From assembly GCA_964616545.1 (NCBI GenBank), contig CAZTUA010000027.1:62001-126000 (forward strand): a DNA stretch of 64,000 nucleotides, given 5' to 3'. The notes beneath the pieces were generated by a model, which had not been told where the DNA came from, ran no database searches, and worked only from the letters and a program-made list of their open reading frames with translations. Source of the stretch: JAQVEM01 sp964616545 (GTDB taxonomy: Bacteria > Actinomycetota > Humimicrobiia > Humimicrobiales > Humimicrobiaceae). The translations under genes were made by a program, and so were the position numbers. This document shows, piece after piece, positions 43,085 through 52,107 of the stretch; position 1 is the stretch's first letter; each line of letters opens with the position of its first letter.

Positions 43085-44761
43085 TTATATTTCTTTTATT
43101 AGTTTTTTTAAATTTTTTCCGGTAAAAAATTTCAATGTTTCTTCCAGGGCAATTCCCTTATCCAGTGTTTCCCTGTATTCCTCTTCGGGTACCGAATCCT
43201 CAACGATTCCCCCTCCTACATTATAATAAAATTTATTTTGCTTAATAACAAATGTTCTTATTACAATATTTAAATCAGTTGTGGAATCAATACCCACATA
43301 ACCAATGGAACCCGTGTAGACGCCCCTTGCAGTAGGTTCCAGTCCATCAATAATTTCCATAGCCCTTATTTTAGGCGCTCCCGTTATAGAACCTCCCGGA
43401 AAAGCTGCTTTTATTATATCAGAAATATCCGTTCCTTTTTTTACCCTGCCCGTAACTGTGGACACGGAATGGTAAACCCTCGCGTATTTTTCAATCACAG
43501 CATGTTCAGGGACATTAACAGTGCCGTAGTAGCAGAATTTTCCGAGGTCATTTCTCTCAAGGTCGACAATCATATTAAGCTCTGCCCTGTCCTTTATACT
43601 ATTCTTAAGCTCGGTCATATTTTTATAATCTTCTTTATCATCCCTTCCCCTGGGCCTGGTTCCCTTTATGGGTCTTGTTTCTATAATATCTCCTTTCAGC
43701 AATAGAAACCTCTCAGGCGAAGAGCTCCCCACGCAGAAGTCCGGAAATTTTAAGAAAGCCGAAAAAGGCGCGGCGTTTTTTCCCCTTAATATGTAATACA
43801 GATCCATCGGCTCCACAGGCAGAGCTGCCTCAAATCTCTGGCTGAAGTTTGCCTGGTAGATATCGCCGTTATGGATATGTTCTTTTGTTTTAATTACCTT
43901 TCCGATATAGCTTCTTTTTGTCATATTGGAGCGGAGTTTTATATCAGAAATGTTTCCTTTAAAGTATTTTTTAATTATCTTTTTTTTGATGCCGCCACCT
44001 GTATCATCCGGCTTTTTAACTGCAGATATGGCATCATCCAGGCTCTTACTTACCCTTTTTATCAAATCTTTATCACTTATATTTTCATCAATATAATCAT
44101 TATCAAAGCAACCGGTCCCGGTAATATCTTTACTATCATCTTTGCTCTTATCTATGTCCTCATCAATGCTCTCTTTATTCTTATTATTCCCATATAATTT
44201 AAAATTTTTTATATAATACCACCTGCTGTCCTCATGCCCGTAGGCCAGCAGCTTTTCGTAATACAGAAGATAAAACAGGGGAAGGCCCATATCATCTACC
44301 GCACTGGATGGGAGCTTCTCGATATAGTTTTTTAAATCATATGAAAAATAGCCAATAAAGCCTCCCCTGAAATCGGGAAGTTTAAAATTAGAAAGATTTT
44401 TTTCGCCGGCTTTTACTTCCCTTCTTATTTTGCCGCCGCTTATATATACCGTATTTATATTCCCCATACCTGTCCCCGGGAAGCTGTAAATATTATCCTT
44501 TATATTTTCTTTTAAAAAAGATAGCGGATGCTGGTATGAGTGGCAGCAAATTCCTTTAGAATTATTTATAAGCTCATTTTTATATCCGATGCTCTTTATT
44601 ATAAAAGCCGGCTCCCAAGCAATATATGAAAATTTTGAATATTTACTGCCGGGCAGGCTGCTGTCCAGAAAACTTAAGTAAGTGGAATCTTTTAACATAT
44701 AGGCAATATCCTGAGGTTCTATTTCCAGCTGAGTATCTGTAATTGTGGAAAGAATTTTCAT
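43085..44761 (-). CDS. pabB: Aminodeoxychorismate synthase component I
   Basis: The 558 residues form the chorismate-binding enzyme fold. The motif PIKGTRPRG (364-372) has lysine where anthranilate synthase has alanine, the residue distinguishing PabB from TrpE. It is followed by GSITGAPKIRAMEIID and YVGIDSTTDLNIVIRTF. The linker at about 190-270 is an unusual Asp/Lys-rich low-complexity insert (SIDEDIDKSKDDSKD) between the N-terminal and catalytic parts. The start overlaps the end of pabA by 4 bases. With PabA it makes aminodeoxychorismate from chorismate and glutamine. Confidence 0.92.
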   Translation of the reverse strand: MKILSTITDTQLEIEPQDIAYMLKDSTYLSFLDSSLPGSKYSKFSYIAWEPAFIIKSIGYKNELINNSKGICCHSYQHPLSFLKENIKDNIYSFPGTGMGNINTVYISGGKIRREVKAGEKNLSNFKLPDFRGGFIGYFSYDLKNYIEKLPSSAVDDMGLPLFYLLYYEKLLAYGHEDSRWYYIKNFKLYGNNKNKESIDEDIDKSKDDSKDITGTGCFDNDYIDENISDKDLIKRVSKSLDDAISAVKKPDDTGGGIKKKIIKKYFKGNISDIKLRSNMTKRSYIGKVIKTKEHIHNGDIYQANFSQRFEAALPVEPMDLYYILRGKNAAPFSAFLKFPDFCVGSSSPERFLLLKGDIIETRPIKGTRPRGRDDKEDYKNMTELKNSIKDRAELNMIVDLERNDLGKFCYYGTVNVPEHAVIEKYARVYHSVSTVTGRVKKGTDISDIIKAAFPGGSITGAPKIRAMEIIDGLEPTARGVYTGSIGYVGIDSTTDLNIVIRTFVIKQNKFYYNVGGGIVEDSVPEEEYRETLDKGIALEETLKFFTGKNLKKLIKEI

Positions 44762-45351
44762 AAATTTATGAAATTTTTAAGTATTTGCAGTCCCGCCGGA
44801 GTCAGGAATGATTCGGGGTGAAACTGTATTCCCTCCAGTTTGTTTTCTTTGTGTCTTATCCCCATTACAATGCCGTCTTCTGTGCGGGCAGTTACATCAA
44901 ATGAAGAAGGGATTGTGTCTTTTTTTAAAATAAGGGAATGGTATCTTGCTGCTTCAAAAGGATTTTCTACGCCTTCATAAATGCTCTTTCCATCATGATA
45001 AATCCGGGATGTTTTCCCGTGAATTACCAGCCCTGAATTTATTACTTCCGCCCCAAATACTTCTCCGATGCACTGGTGACCCAGGCATACTCCCAGTATG
45101 GGTACCTCTTTATAAAAATGTTTTATTATCTCCTTAGATATACCGGCATCTTCCGGTCTTCCGGGACCTGGAGAGATTACTATTTTTGAGGGGGACATTT
45201 TTTTAATTTCACCCACAGTTATTTTATCGTTTCTTCTAACCTTTATATCCTCGCCTAAAATTCCCAGATACTGCACCAGATTGAAAGTAAATGAATCATA
45301 ATTATCTATCATAAGTATATCTACTTTTTTCGTTTTTACGGCTTTTCCCAT
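44758..45351 (-). CDS. pabA: Glutamine amidotransferase component of aminodeoxychorismate synthase
   Basis: The 197-residue class I amidotransferase has the catalytic cysteine in PILGVCLGHQCIGE, an oxyanion loop VISPGPGRPEDAG, and the His/Glu pair in IQFHPESFLTP. PabA and TrpG share this sequence type and some organisms use one protein for both; the adjacent PabB and PabC favour PABA synthesis. The first gene of the operon; no leader structure is seen upstream. Confidence 0.9.
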   Translation of the reverse strand: MGKAVKTKKVDILMIDNYDSFTFNLVQYLGILGEDIKVRRNDKITVGEIKKMSPSKIVISPGPGRPEDAGISKEIIKHFYKEVPILGVCLGHQCIGEVFGAEVINSGLVIHGKTSRIYHDGKSIYEGVENPFEAARYHSLILKKDTIPSSFDVTARTEDGIVMGIRHKENKLEGIQFHPESFLTPAGLQILKNFINL

Positions 45352-45746
45352 TTTTTAGTTCCGCCTTTTCTTCTCCATCCTGTTTTTATGAAGATTAAAT
45401 TATATGTTTATATATTTACAAAACTAAATTTATCTAAAAAATTAGCTCCTGTTCTCTGTAACTGAAATTATATTAGAAGCAGGGCAAAATCTCAAAAGGA
45501 ATGTTATATTATTTTCTGCAATAGCCATTATCTTTTCAGCCACTGCATTTCTTCCTGGATTATACATACTTTCCAGAACATAAATAATTTCAGCAATTAC
45601 CAGGTCACATATAAATAGTTCATGCTTTCCTTTAGATACCTGACTGAGGAACTTTTTTGATTCCTGTGCCTGTCCGGCTGGCTAGCTGGTAAAAAATCTT
45701 CCAGCCCTGCTGACTGTGCCGGCGCCATTTAAATAAACCACTGCTT
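45352..45746. other. 395-base region with toxin remnant
   Basis: No intact gene is present between pabA and the XRE gene. Most of it is the PIN-domain pseudogene listed separately; the remaining 85 bases next to pabA are AT-rich and should hold the pabA promoter, though no clear one is seen. Confidence 0.55.
45442..45705 (-). pseudogene. Decayed VapC-type PIN-domain toxin
   Basis: The minus-strand frame reads, after an in-frame TAG at 45682-45684, AQESKKFLSQVSKGKHELFI then CDLVIAEIIYVLESMYNPGR and NAVAEKIMAIAENN. This is the middle of a PIN nuclease (SDLVLAEIVYVLESxY motif, with the second acidic residue in AEI). The stretch before the TAG (RFFTS) fits the N-terminal strand region, but the first catalytic Asp is gone and the C-terminal third runs out of frame. 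No VapB antitoxin gene is present. Confidence 0.68.
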
Positions 45747-45959
45747 TTATTCTTCATTATCTGAATATTCAAGAATATCCCCTGGCTGACATTCCAGATG
45801 CTTGCATATGGCATTTAATGTCGAAAAACGGATTGCCCTTACTTTACTGGTCTTGAGGTTTGATAAATTTACTATTGATATGCCGACTTTTTCAGCCAGT
45901 TCGCCTAATTGCATTTTTCTATCTGCAAGAACTCTATCGAGTCTGATTATTATTGCCAT
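45747..45959 (-). CDS. Small XRE-type regulator (YozG-like)
   Basis: I place the start at the ATG at 45959 (70 residues), which has AAAGGGGGA upstream; the longer in-frame version would extend back into the DUF2975 gene. The protein is a compact Cro/C1-type HTH: LAEKVGISIVNLSNLKTSKVRAIRFSTLNAICKHLECQPGDILEY, the YozG pattern. It follows the DUF2975 gene by 13 bases. YozG/DUF2975 pairs recur across Bacillota; the regulator probably controls its own operon. Confidence 0.9.
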   Translation of the reverse strand: MAIIIRLDRVLADRKMQLGELAEKVGISIVNLSNLKTSKVRAIRFSTLNAICKHLECQPGDILEYSDNEE

Positions 45960-45972
45960 AATAAATCCCCCT

Positions 45973-46569
45973 TTAAAGTGTGGCATCATATTCATCCTGC
46001 AGATAGCTCCCGTACCTGAATACTCCTGCAAGTATTAGAACAAGAAACCCGGTCAGCAGCATAGCTCCGTCAACTGTAAAGACTACATCAACATTTTTTA
46101 TCTCCAGTGTATCAATTATTGCCATTGCTGTTATCCCTTCTGCTATTTTTAAAATAACTGAACCGGCCATAAGGATAATTCCGATTATTAGAAGCCTTCT
46201 TGAGTTATTTTTTTCAAAAGGATGATCGTCTGCAACAGTTTTTAGAATCGATCTTAAGTTATGCACAATTAAAAGAAACATTAAAGATATAACCGTTACC
46301 GTAGGAAGTATGGCCTGTAAAAAGGGCTTGAAATTAATACTACTGTATAGGTTCGGATCAATATTGTATTTCATTACTCCACCTATCATAGAAATAGACC
46401 AGCCCTTCTGTATCCCGGACACTATAAATATTTCTTCAGGAACAAATAATATTACTATAAAAATTAAAAAACTAACTGTCCCTAAAACTATTGCAGCCCA
46501 GAAAAACACATCAAAAATTATTTTGATTATCCCGGAAAGCCTTTTCAGCTTTGTTTTTTTAATATTCAT
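45973..46569 (-). CDS. DUF2975 membrane protein paired with XRE regulator
   Basis: The ATG at 46569 has AAAGGTGG upstream and gives 198 residues; an ATG six codons earlier overlaps this ribosome site. There are four membrane helices (FDVFFWAAIVLGTVSFLIFIVI, FLQAILPTVTVISLMFLLIV, LLIIGIILMAGSVILKI, DGAMLLTGFLVLILAGVF). The NLRSILKTVADDHPFEKNNSRRLLIIG loop is the DUF2975 hallmark. The function is unknown; with its XRE partner it may be a membrane-sensing or signalling pair. Confidence 0.88.
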   Translation of the reverse strand: MNIKKTKLKRLSGIIKIIFDVFFWAAIVLGTVSFLIFIVILFVPEEIFIVSGIQKGWSISMIGGVMKYNIDPNLYSSINFKPFLQAILPTVTVISLMFLLIVHNLRSILKTVADDHPFEKNNSRRLLIIGIILMAGSVILKIAEGITAMAIIDTLEIKNVDVVFTVDGAMLLTGFLVLILAGVFRYGSYLQDEYDATL

Positions 46570-46611
46570 AGATAGACCACCTTTCATTAAAACTTATTAA
46601 AATATACGTTT

Positions 46612-46640
46612 ATTGTAATATATAATTTAATTTTTGTAAA
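46612..46640 (-). promoter_or_regulatory. Promoter of the DUF2975-XRE operon
   Basis: Minus-strand TTTACA (46635-46640) and TACAAT (46612-46617) are spaced by exactly 17 bases; each matches 5 of 6 consensus positions. The DUF2975 start codon is 43 bases downstream of the -10. Confidence 0.6.
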
Positions 46641-46764
46641 TAATTTTTTATTGACAAACATTAAATTTTTATTATTTATGATTATATCCGGTATTCCCTG
46701 CCAGCTTTTTATCTATAAGGAGTAAATTAGTACAGTTGACCAATAGTAAGATTTAAAGAAAATA

Positions 46765-46793
46765 TTGACTCATAAGGTTTCAGAGTAGATAAT
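46765..46793 (+). promoter_or_regulatory. Promoter of the ABC-2 exporter operon
   Basis: TTGACT (46765-46770) and GATAAT (46788-46793) are spaced by 17 bases. The -10 ends on the first base of the TTG at 46793, which argues against that codon as the start of the ATPase gene. Confidence 0.6.
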
Positions 46794-46834
46794 TGATTGA
46801 AACTTATGGAAAGTTAAAGGCAGAGCTTTTCCTT

Positions 46835-47758
46835 ATGATAAAGGTAGAAAATTTAACAAAAAATTTCGGTGATATTACCGCAGTTGAAAATATATCATTT
46901 GATATAGGCGAGAGCGAGATCTTCGGGTTCCTGGGACCAAACGGTGCCGGAAAAACCACCACTATAAGGATGCTTGCCACACTTATTTCCCCGACTTCGG
47001 GAGATATAAGCGTAGACGGCAGAGACACTAAGAGTAACGGCGAACATATACGGTCAATAATCGGAATCCTTACCGAATCCCCTGGATTGTATGAAAAAAT
47101 TTCTGCCTATGAAAATCTTGATTATTATTCCAGCTTTTACGGTATTCCGGCTGCCAGAAGAAGAGAAAATATTGATAAGTATCTTAAGATGTTTGGCCTC
47201 TGGGACAGAAAAGACGACCCGGCCGGCACTTATTCAAAAGGCATGAAGCAGAAACTTGCCCTCTCCCGCGCTCTCATACACGAACCAAAAATACTTTTCT
47301 TAGATGAGCCCACCGCTGGCCTTGACCCGGAAAGTGCCCACATGGTAAGAAATTTCATTGAAAGCTTAAAAGAAGAAAAAACAACAGTTTTTTTATGCAC
47401 TCATAACCTGGGGGAAGCATCAAATCTTTCCGACAGGGTCTGTATAATAAGGAGGAAAATTATAAGGATTGCAACTCTCTCTGAACTACAGAACAGCGAT
47501 AAAAATAAAAGAGTTGAAATAGTATTTAAGGATGATGCGGCAAAATATATTAATCTTATAAAAGAAATTAATGAAATAAAAGACATCACCGCTGATAATA
47601 ACAGGATGGTTGCATTGATAGAGAAACCTGAAATCTCCAATCCCCTGATTATAAAGAAACTGGTAGATAACGGGGCTGAAATTATATATTTTAACGAAAT
47701 AAAAGCAACCCTTGAGGAAATTTATCTGGATTTGATAAAGGGTGAAGAGGCAAAATGA
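46835..47758 (+). CDS. ABC-2 type exporter ATPase
   Basis: I choose the ATG at 46835 (307 residues, MIKVENLTKNFGDI); an in-frame TTG at 46793 falls on the promoter -10. Walker A is GPNGAGKTTT, signature YSKGMKQKLALS, Walker B ILFLDEPTAGLD, switch His in CTHNLGEA. The C-terminal 90 residues are the usual accessory domain of drug/Na+/lipid exporters. It overlaps its permease by 4 bases. The substrate is unknown; NatA and CcmA-type exporters are the nearest known relatives. Confidence 0.9.
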   Translation: MIKVENLTKNFGDITAVENISFDIGESEIFGFLGPNGAGKTTTIRMLATLISPTSGDISVDGRDTKSNGEHIRSIIGILTESPGLYEKISAYENLDYYSSFYGIPAARRRENIDKYLKMFGLWDRKDDPAGTYSKGMKQKLALSRALIHEPKILFLDEPTAGLDPESAHMVRNFIESLKEEKTTVFLCTHNLGEASNLSDRVCIIRRKIIRIATLSELQNSDKNKRVEIVFKDDAAKYINLIKEINEIKDITADNNRMVALIEKPEISNPLIIKKLVDNGAEIIYFNEIKATLEEIYLDLIKGEEAK

Positions 47759-48546
47759 AAAAAGCGCTCATTATTTTTAAAAAAGAAATAAAAGAAATTA
47801 TAAAGAATAAAAGTATATGGATACCTGTTCTTATAATGACTGTCATATTTTCAATTGTAATGCCGCTGGCATTTATTATTGGAAGTGAATCTATACTTGA
47901 AGACGAGGATACTGTAAATTTTATAAATAAAGCATTCGGTACAGTTGAGGACCCGTTAAGGATGCTTATTGGATTTATTCTGAAACAATTGCTTGTCTTA
48001 CTGCTTATGATACCTGCAATGGTTTCCAGCCTTATCGCAACATCTTCTATTATTATGGAAAAAGAAAACAATACCCTGGAGCCGCTTCTTGCCACTCCGA
48101 TAAAAACATCCGAGCTGCTGTTTGGAAAATCCCTTACGGCGCTTGTGCCGGCATTTATTGTTTCCACTACCAGTTTTATTATATTAACTTTAGTTGTAGA
48201 TATTACGGCCTTTGTTAAACTCGGTTATGCTCCCCTTCCCACTGTGGAATGGGTCATAGTGGCATTTATTTTAAGCCCCATACTCTCATTTATAATTACT
48301 ATGGCCAGTGTAATTGTTTCTTCAAAGTCCACAGATATAAAATCTGCCCAGGGAATAGGTGCAATGGTAATACTTCCCATCTACCTTGTTATAGGATTGC
48401 AGCTTGGAGGAATTTTTCTGCTCAATATTACTTACCTGCTTACAGGATGTCTTGTGCTTCTGGCGGTCTGCCCGCTGGTCCTTCGGCTGGCAGTTAAGAT
48501 TTTTGACAGGGAAAACATACTCACGCGTTGGAAGATGAAGGCTTAG
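47755..48546 (+). CDS. ABC-2 type exporter permease
   Basis: The 263 residues form a six-helix ABC-2 permease: an N-terminal amphipathic ALIIFKKEIKEIIKNKSIW coupling region, and the MVSSLIATSSIIMEKENNTLEPLLATPIKTSELLFGKSL motif typical of NatB-like proteins. The start overlaps the ATPase stop (ATGA), so the two are translationally coupled. With the ATPase it forms a dimeric exporter of unknown cargo. Confidence 0.9.
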   Translation: MKKALIIFKKEIKEIIKNKSIWIPVLIMTVIFSIVMPLAFIIGSESILEDEDTVNFINKAFGTVEDPLRMLIGFILKQLLVLLLMIPAMVSSLIATSSIIMEKENNTLEPLLATPIKTSELLFGKSLTALVPAFIVSTTSFIILTLVVDITAFVKLGYAPLPTVEWVIVAFILSPILSFIITMASVIVSSKSTDIKSAQGIGAMVILPIYLVIGLQLGGIFLLNITYLLTGCLVLLAVCPLVLRLAVKIFDRENILTRWKMKA

Positions 48547-48638
48547 ATATATATTAATGCCCATCTGCGCCTTACTGAACCGGAAACCTGCCTTAAAAGC
48601 AGAAGTTAAGATTTAACTGCAAAATTATAAAAATTTAA

Positions 48639-49526
48639 TTATAAAAGACCTATTACTTCTCTGCCCGGCTGTGGTGTCGGTCCTTCCTTTGAGCACACCC
48701 ATGAGCCGAGCCTGTTGGCAGTATCGCTCATCTCTTTAAGGTTTGCTCCGTTAAGATAGCCGACTGCAACCGCTGCAGTAAAGGCATCACCGGCTCCAAC
48801 TGTATCAGCTACATCAACCCGGTATCCAGGGTGTCTATAATAATTTTTCTTATCAATAAGAAGGCTGCCCTGACTGCCCTTTGTAATGCAGGCAAGCTTT
48901 ATATTGTATGCTTCCATAAGCTCTCTGCAAAAGACAATATCGCTTTTGTCATAAGACGCACCTGATATCTTCCTTATTAAGCCAAGTTCACCTTCACTTA
49001 ATTTTAATATTGTGGAAAGCTTCAGCGAACGCTCGATTGCTTCAAGTGAATAGAAATTCTGCCTCAGGTTTATATCAAGTACTTTAACAGTGCTCTTCCC
49101 GGATAAATCTAAAAAATCAATAATAGTTTCACGGGACCGTTGGGACCTCTGCGCCAGGGTACCAAAACATACTGCATCCACCTGTGCAGCAAGCTCTTTC
49201 CATTTTTGGCTTAACTCCAGGAAATCCCATGCGACAGACTCTGTTATAATATAATCGGGCTGACCATCTGTATCTACCTTTACCTCAACTGTTCCGGTTG
49301 GATGTACCGGATCAATCTGTATAAAATCACTGGAAAGATTGAGTTTTTCAAGCGATGCAAGAATTTCTTTCCCCATGGAGTCGTTACCCACCCTGCTGGC
49401 AATAAATCCTTCCTGCCCCAGATTTTTTACAAAATATGCAAAGTTGGCAGGAGCCCCTCCAAGTTTTTTACCATCCGGAAAGACATCCCACAGAATTTCT
49501 CCAAGACCCGTTATCTTATATGGCAT
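48639..49526 (-). CDS. PfkB-family sugar kinase (fructokinase-like)
   Basis: The 295-residue kinase has both PfkB signatures: KKLGGAPANFAYFVKNLG near residue 20 and DTVGAGDAFTAAVAVGY (about 243-259), with the catalytic Asp in GAGDAF. The opening ITGLGEILWDVFPDG is typical of fructokinases that phosphorylate fructose at C6. Related kinases act on other sugars or nucleosides. No transporter is adjacent. It lies 33 bases after the phosphoesterase gene on the same strand. Confidence 0.9.
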   Translation of the reverse strand: MPYKITGLGEILWDVFPDGKKLGGAPANFAYFVKNLGQEGFIASRVGNDSMGKEILASLEKLNLSSDFIQIDPVHPTGTVEVKVDTDGQPDYIITESVAWDFLELSQKWKELAAQVDAVCFGTLAQRSQRSRETIIDFLDLSGKSTVKVLDINLRQNFYSLEAIERSLKLSTILKLSEGELGLIRKISGASYDKSDIVFCRELMEAYNIKLACITKGSQGSLLIDKKNYYRHPGYRVDVADTVGAGDAFTAAVAVGYLNGANLKEMSDTANRLGSWVCSKEGPTPQPGREVIGLL

Positions 49527-49559
49527 TTTTACCCTCTTTTAAGCCACTGGTTTTATATT

Positions 49560-51023
49560 TCACTTATAGACCAGTCTCCCCTCTATATTTCTGGAAATAT
49601 TCTGGTTATCTCTTAAAAATTCCTCCAGGACCTCCTGTGCTGAAGTGGTTATTATTTTATGCTGGCCAGATTCCAGCAACTCTTCGCCGGTAACATTTAA
49701 ATAGTCGGTAGAATTATTGAAGTGGTATCCCTGCAGGCAGATAGTATAGATTTTTTCATCAGCTACGGGTTCGCTTTTTATACTCAATGATATAAGCTGT
49801 CCTCTGGAATCACTGTAAACTGCCTCTATACCGCTGTTTACCTGATAACACTCCCCCTCGCTGTTTCTATTTTCTTTTCTCATAATATGTGAGAATATTT
49901 TTTTAATAGTGGAGCCCTTTACAGTGCACCTGTTTAAAAAATCGTCATAAGGGAAACAGGTTCTGAAATCTTTTAAAGTCACAAGAGGACCTATTTCTTT
50001 TACTCTTATAGAACCGCTTCCAAGAAGCACAATATCTGCCCGGGAGGTTTCCGCGAAAGCATCTGCAATTAAATTTCCCAGAGTGGTTTCTACTTCCCGT
50101 GCAGGATGGGTCAATTTTTTTGAAAGCTTGCAGATTATTGTATTGTATTTTCTGTCAATTACATCCTTAAAAGAGTCTATGTAATCCTGAAGGCTTTTAT
50201 CCGGCTCGGCCAGGCTGCTGTCTATTGGAATAAGTTTCCATTTGTAATCAACTATACTGTTGGTATCATCATCCACCACTATATCAAATCTTCCAATCTG
50301 GTCAGAGCCCACTCCTGCCTGGGCTATAAGTATGCCGTTGACTTTTGCCGGCTGTTCCAGGATGGTATGCGAATGGCCGCCGATAATCATATCCACGCCC
50401 CACTCCGGTTTCAGCAGGCCTGCCAGTTCTATATCTGATTCAAACCCGATATGGGTAAGCAGAATGGTCAGGTCAATATCATCATTTTTATAAGCATTTG
50501 TTATCCTGCCCACTTCCCTGCTGGCTTCTTCAAGAGAAATAAAGCTGCCGATTAGTCTATCCTGCTTTATGGAATCCAGGACCTTTTCCGTAATGATTCC
50601 GGTAAAAAGTATATCAAACCCTGCTTTATTAATGATTATATAAGGCAGCATCAGTCTTTTGTTGTATTTCTTTAGATACAGGTTTGCATTCACCAGCGGG
50701 AAATTAGCAATCTTTTCCAGGAACAGTAGATGGGGCAAACCATAGTCAAGCTCATGGTTTCCCAGTGAAACCACATCCGGGGCAAGGAAGTTCATAATTT
50801 CAATGGTGGAAATCCCTTTATATTCCTGGTCAATAAGTGAGCCCTGCACCATATCTCCAGAGATAATATAAAGAACATTTTCTTCTTCTTCCCTGACCCT
50901 GTTGATATAGCCCGACAGCAGAGCCAGTCCTCCAATTAAATTCCCCTTTCCCTCTTTTACCTCTGCAAGAAAATCCCCGTGTATGTCATTGGAATGAAGT
51001 ATGGTAAATTTTTTTGTTTTCAT
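49560..51023 (-). CDS. 5'-nucleotidase/UshA-like metallophosphoesterase without signal peptide
   Basis: I take the ATG at 51023 (GGGTGAGAG upstream; 487 residues). The metallophosphatase domain shows ILHSNDIHGDF, SGDMVQGS, SLGNHELDYG and GGHSHTILEQP, which hold the two-metal ligands. The C-terminal 5'-nucleotidase domain follows from about residue 300 (TTLGNLIADAFAETSRADIVLLGSGSIR). UshA proteins are normally exported, but here no signal peptide or anchor is present. The protein is thus probably cytoplasmic and may act on nucleotides or cyclic dinucleotide fragments. Confidence 0.88.
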   Translation of the reverse strand: MKTKKFTILHSNDIHGDFLAEVKEGKGNLIGGLALLSGYINRVREEEENVLYIISGDMVQGSLIDQEYKGISTIEIMNFLAPDVVSLGNHELDYGLPHLLFLEKIANFPLVNANLYLKKYNKRLMLPYIIINKAGFDILFTGIITEKVLDSIKQDRLIGSFISLEEASREVGRITNAYKNDDIDLTILLTHIGFESDIELAGLLKPEWGVDMIIGGHSHTILEQPAKVNGILIAQAGVGSDQIGRFDIVVDDDTNSIVDYKWKLIPIDSSLAEPDKSLQDYIDSFKDVIDRKYNTIICKLSKKLTHPAREVETTLGNLIADAFAETSRADIVLLGSGSIRVKEIGPLVTLKDFRTCFPYDDFLNRCTVKGSTIKKIFSHIMRKENRNSEGECYQVNSGIEAVYSDSRGQLISLSIKSEPVADEKIYTICLQGYHFNNSTDYLNVTGEELLESGQHKIITTSAQEVLEEFLRDNQNISRNIEGRLVYK

Positions 51024-51106
51024 GGCTCTCACCCGTTGATAATTAAATTAGTTAGATTATAACCAAAAAGGGAATTAATGATAGATTAAATTTTATAGAT
51101 TCTTAT

Positions 51107-51766
51107 TTATTTTCTTAATTTTAAGCTTTTAAAAATTGAATAGGCCGTATATCCGCCAAAGCCACAATTTATTATGAGCCATGGCAGACAAAAATAAGCC
51201 ACTCCGAGAAAAGAGCCGGGCTCCACCGGCTTTACCGACACCGGCACTTTATAGAAGAATAAAAGAGGCAGCAGGGTAAATAAAAAGCTTGCGCAACCCA
51301 GAATAAAACCCATTATTACGGAACGTATTTTTAAGCTCAGGCGATGGGGTAAAAATCTGTAAGCAATATCTACGGATAAGCCTATGGCAAGCCCTGCAAT
51401 ACACCAGCCTGCAGCTCCCCAGGGACCTACCAGTGTAGATTCCATAATCCACTCATAATAATATTCTACAAAAAAACCTATTACTGCATAAGGCAGATAG
51501 AGTAAAACTCCTGTCCCGAATCTTTTTATTATAAGAATGGGAAATATTATTATTATGGAAATGAAATATCCAATCATATAGATAAAAAACATTCCGGTGC
51601 CATAGATTTCACCCATCTTTCCAAAGCCAGCTGTTGCACTTCCGGCAAAGAAATCAAAAAAATAAGTTCCCAGAGCGTAAACACCCATAAGTAAAAATGA
51701 AAAGATTAAGATTGTGTGCCAGCTCTTTAACTTCCAGGAAAATTGTTTTTCATTTTCTCTATTCAT
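51107..51766 (-). CDS. Six-helix integral membrane protein, unknown family
   Basis: The 219 residues contain six hydrophobic helices, including WHTILIFSFLLMGVYALGTYFF, GVLLYLPYAVIGFFVEYYYEW and FLGVAYFCLPWLIINCG. The compact six-helix size and acidic-aromatic loops resemble small transporter subunits such as ECF S components, but I see no decisive motif. It follows the FeoB-associated gene by 51 bases on the same strand, so it may belong to the iron block, or be separate. Confidence 0.7.
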   Translation of the reverse strand: MNRENEKQFSWKLKSWHTILIFSFLLMGVYALGTYFFDFFAGSATAGFGKMGEIYGTGMFFIYMIGYFISIIIIFPILIIKRFGTGVLLYLPYAVIGFFVEYYYEWIMESTLVGPWGAAGWCIAGLAIGLSVDIAYRFLPHRLSLKIRSVIMGFILGCASFLFTLLPLLFFYKVPVSVKPVEPGSFLGVAYFCLPWLIINCGFGGYTAYSIFKSLKLRK

Positions 51767-51817
51767 GTTTTAATCTAATTTAACAATACCATTGCTGCTA
51801 TCGGATTCGGTTAGAAA

Positions 51818-52003
51818 TTAACCTGCCCGGTCATTCTTATTATAATTCTTATTATCCCTGCAGTCATCTATATTTTCCCCGCATCTGCCGGCATAGGGGC
51901 ATCCCATGCAGGAATTTTTCTTCTTTGATTCTCTTATGAAAAAAAATATCAGATAGGCCAGTGCTGCCGCCCCGGTAACTGCTATTATAATTATTTCCCA
52001 CAT
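51818..52003 (-). CDS. FeoB-associated Cys-rich membrane protein
   Basis: The 61-residue protein has one N-terminal helix (IIIAVTGAAALAYLIFFFI) and a cytoplasmic tail with CMGCPYAGRCGENIDDC, the FeoB_associated (PF12669-type) pattern. Such proteins follow feoB in many anaerobes and may play the part of FeoC or pass iron. It lies 104 bases after feoB. Confidence 0.85.
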   Translation of the reverse strand: MWEIIIIAVTGAAALAYLIFFFIRESKKKNSCMGCPYAGRCGENIDDCRDNKNYNKNDRAG

Positions 52004-52107
52004 ATTCTATCACCAGCTCCTGTTTAATTCTGATCATCTGTACTTAACATTATTTTATTTTTATAATGCCACGCTATTTTGCTATTAACGGCGCCCGTAT
52101 ATCAATA

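Noticed and set aside
45632..45814. 60-codon minus-strand ORF overlapping the XRE gene
   Set aside because: It runs across the 3' end of the XRE gene and an alternative frame of the PIN pseudogene.
46793..46834. TTG start of the ABC-2 ATPase at 46793
   Set aside because: It falls on the last base of a good -10 and has no ribosome site; ATG 46835 used instead.
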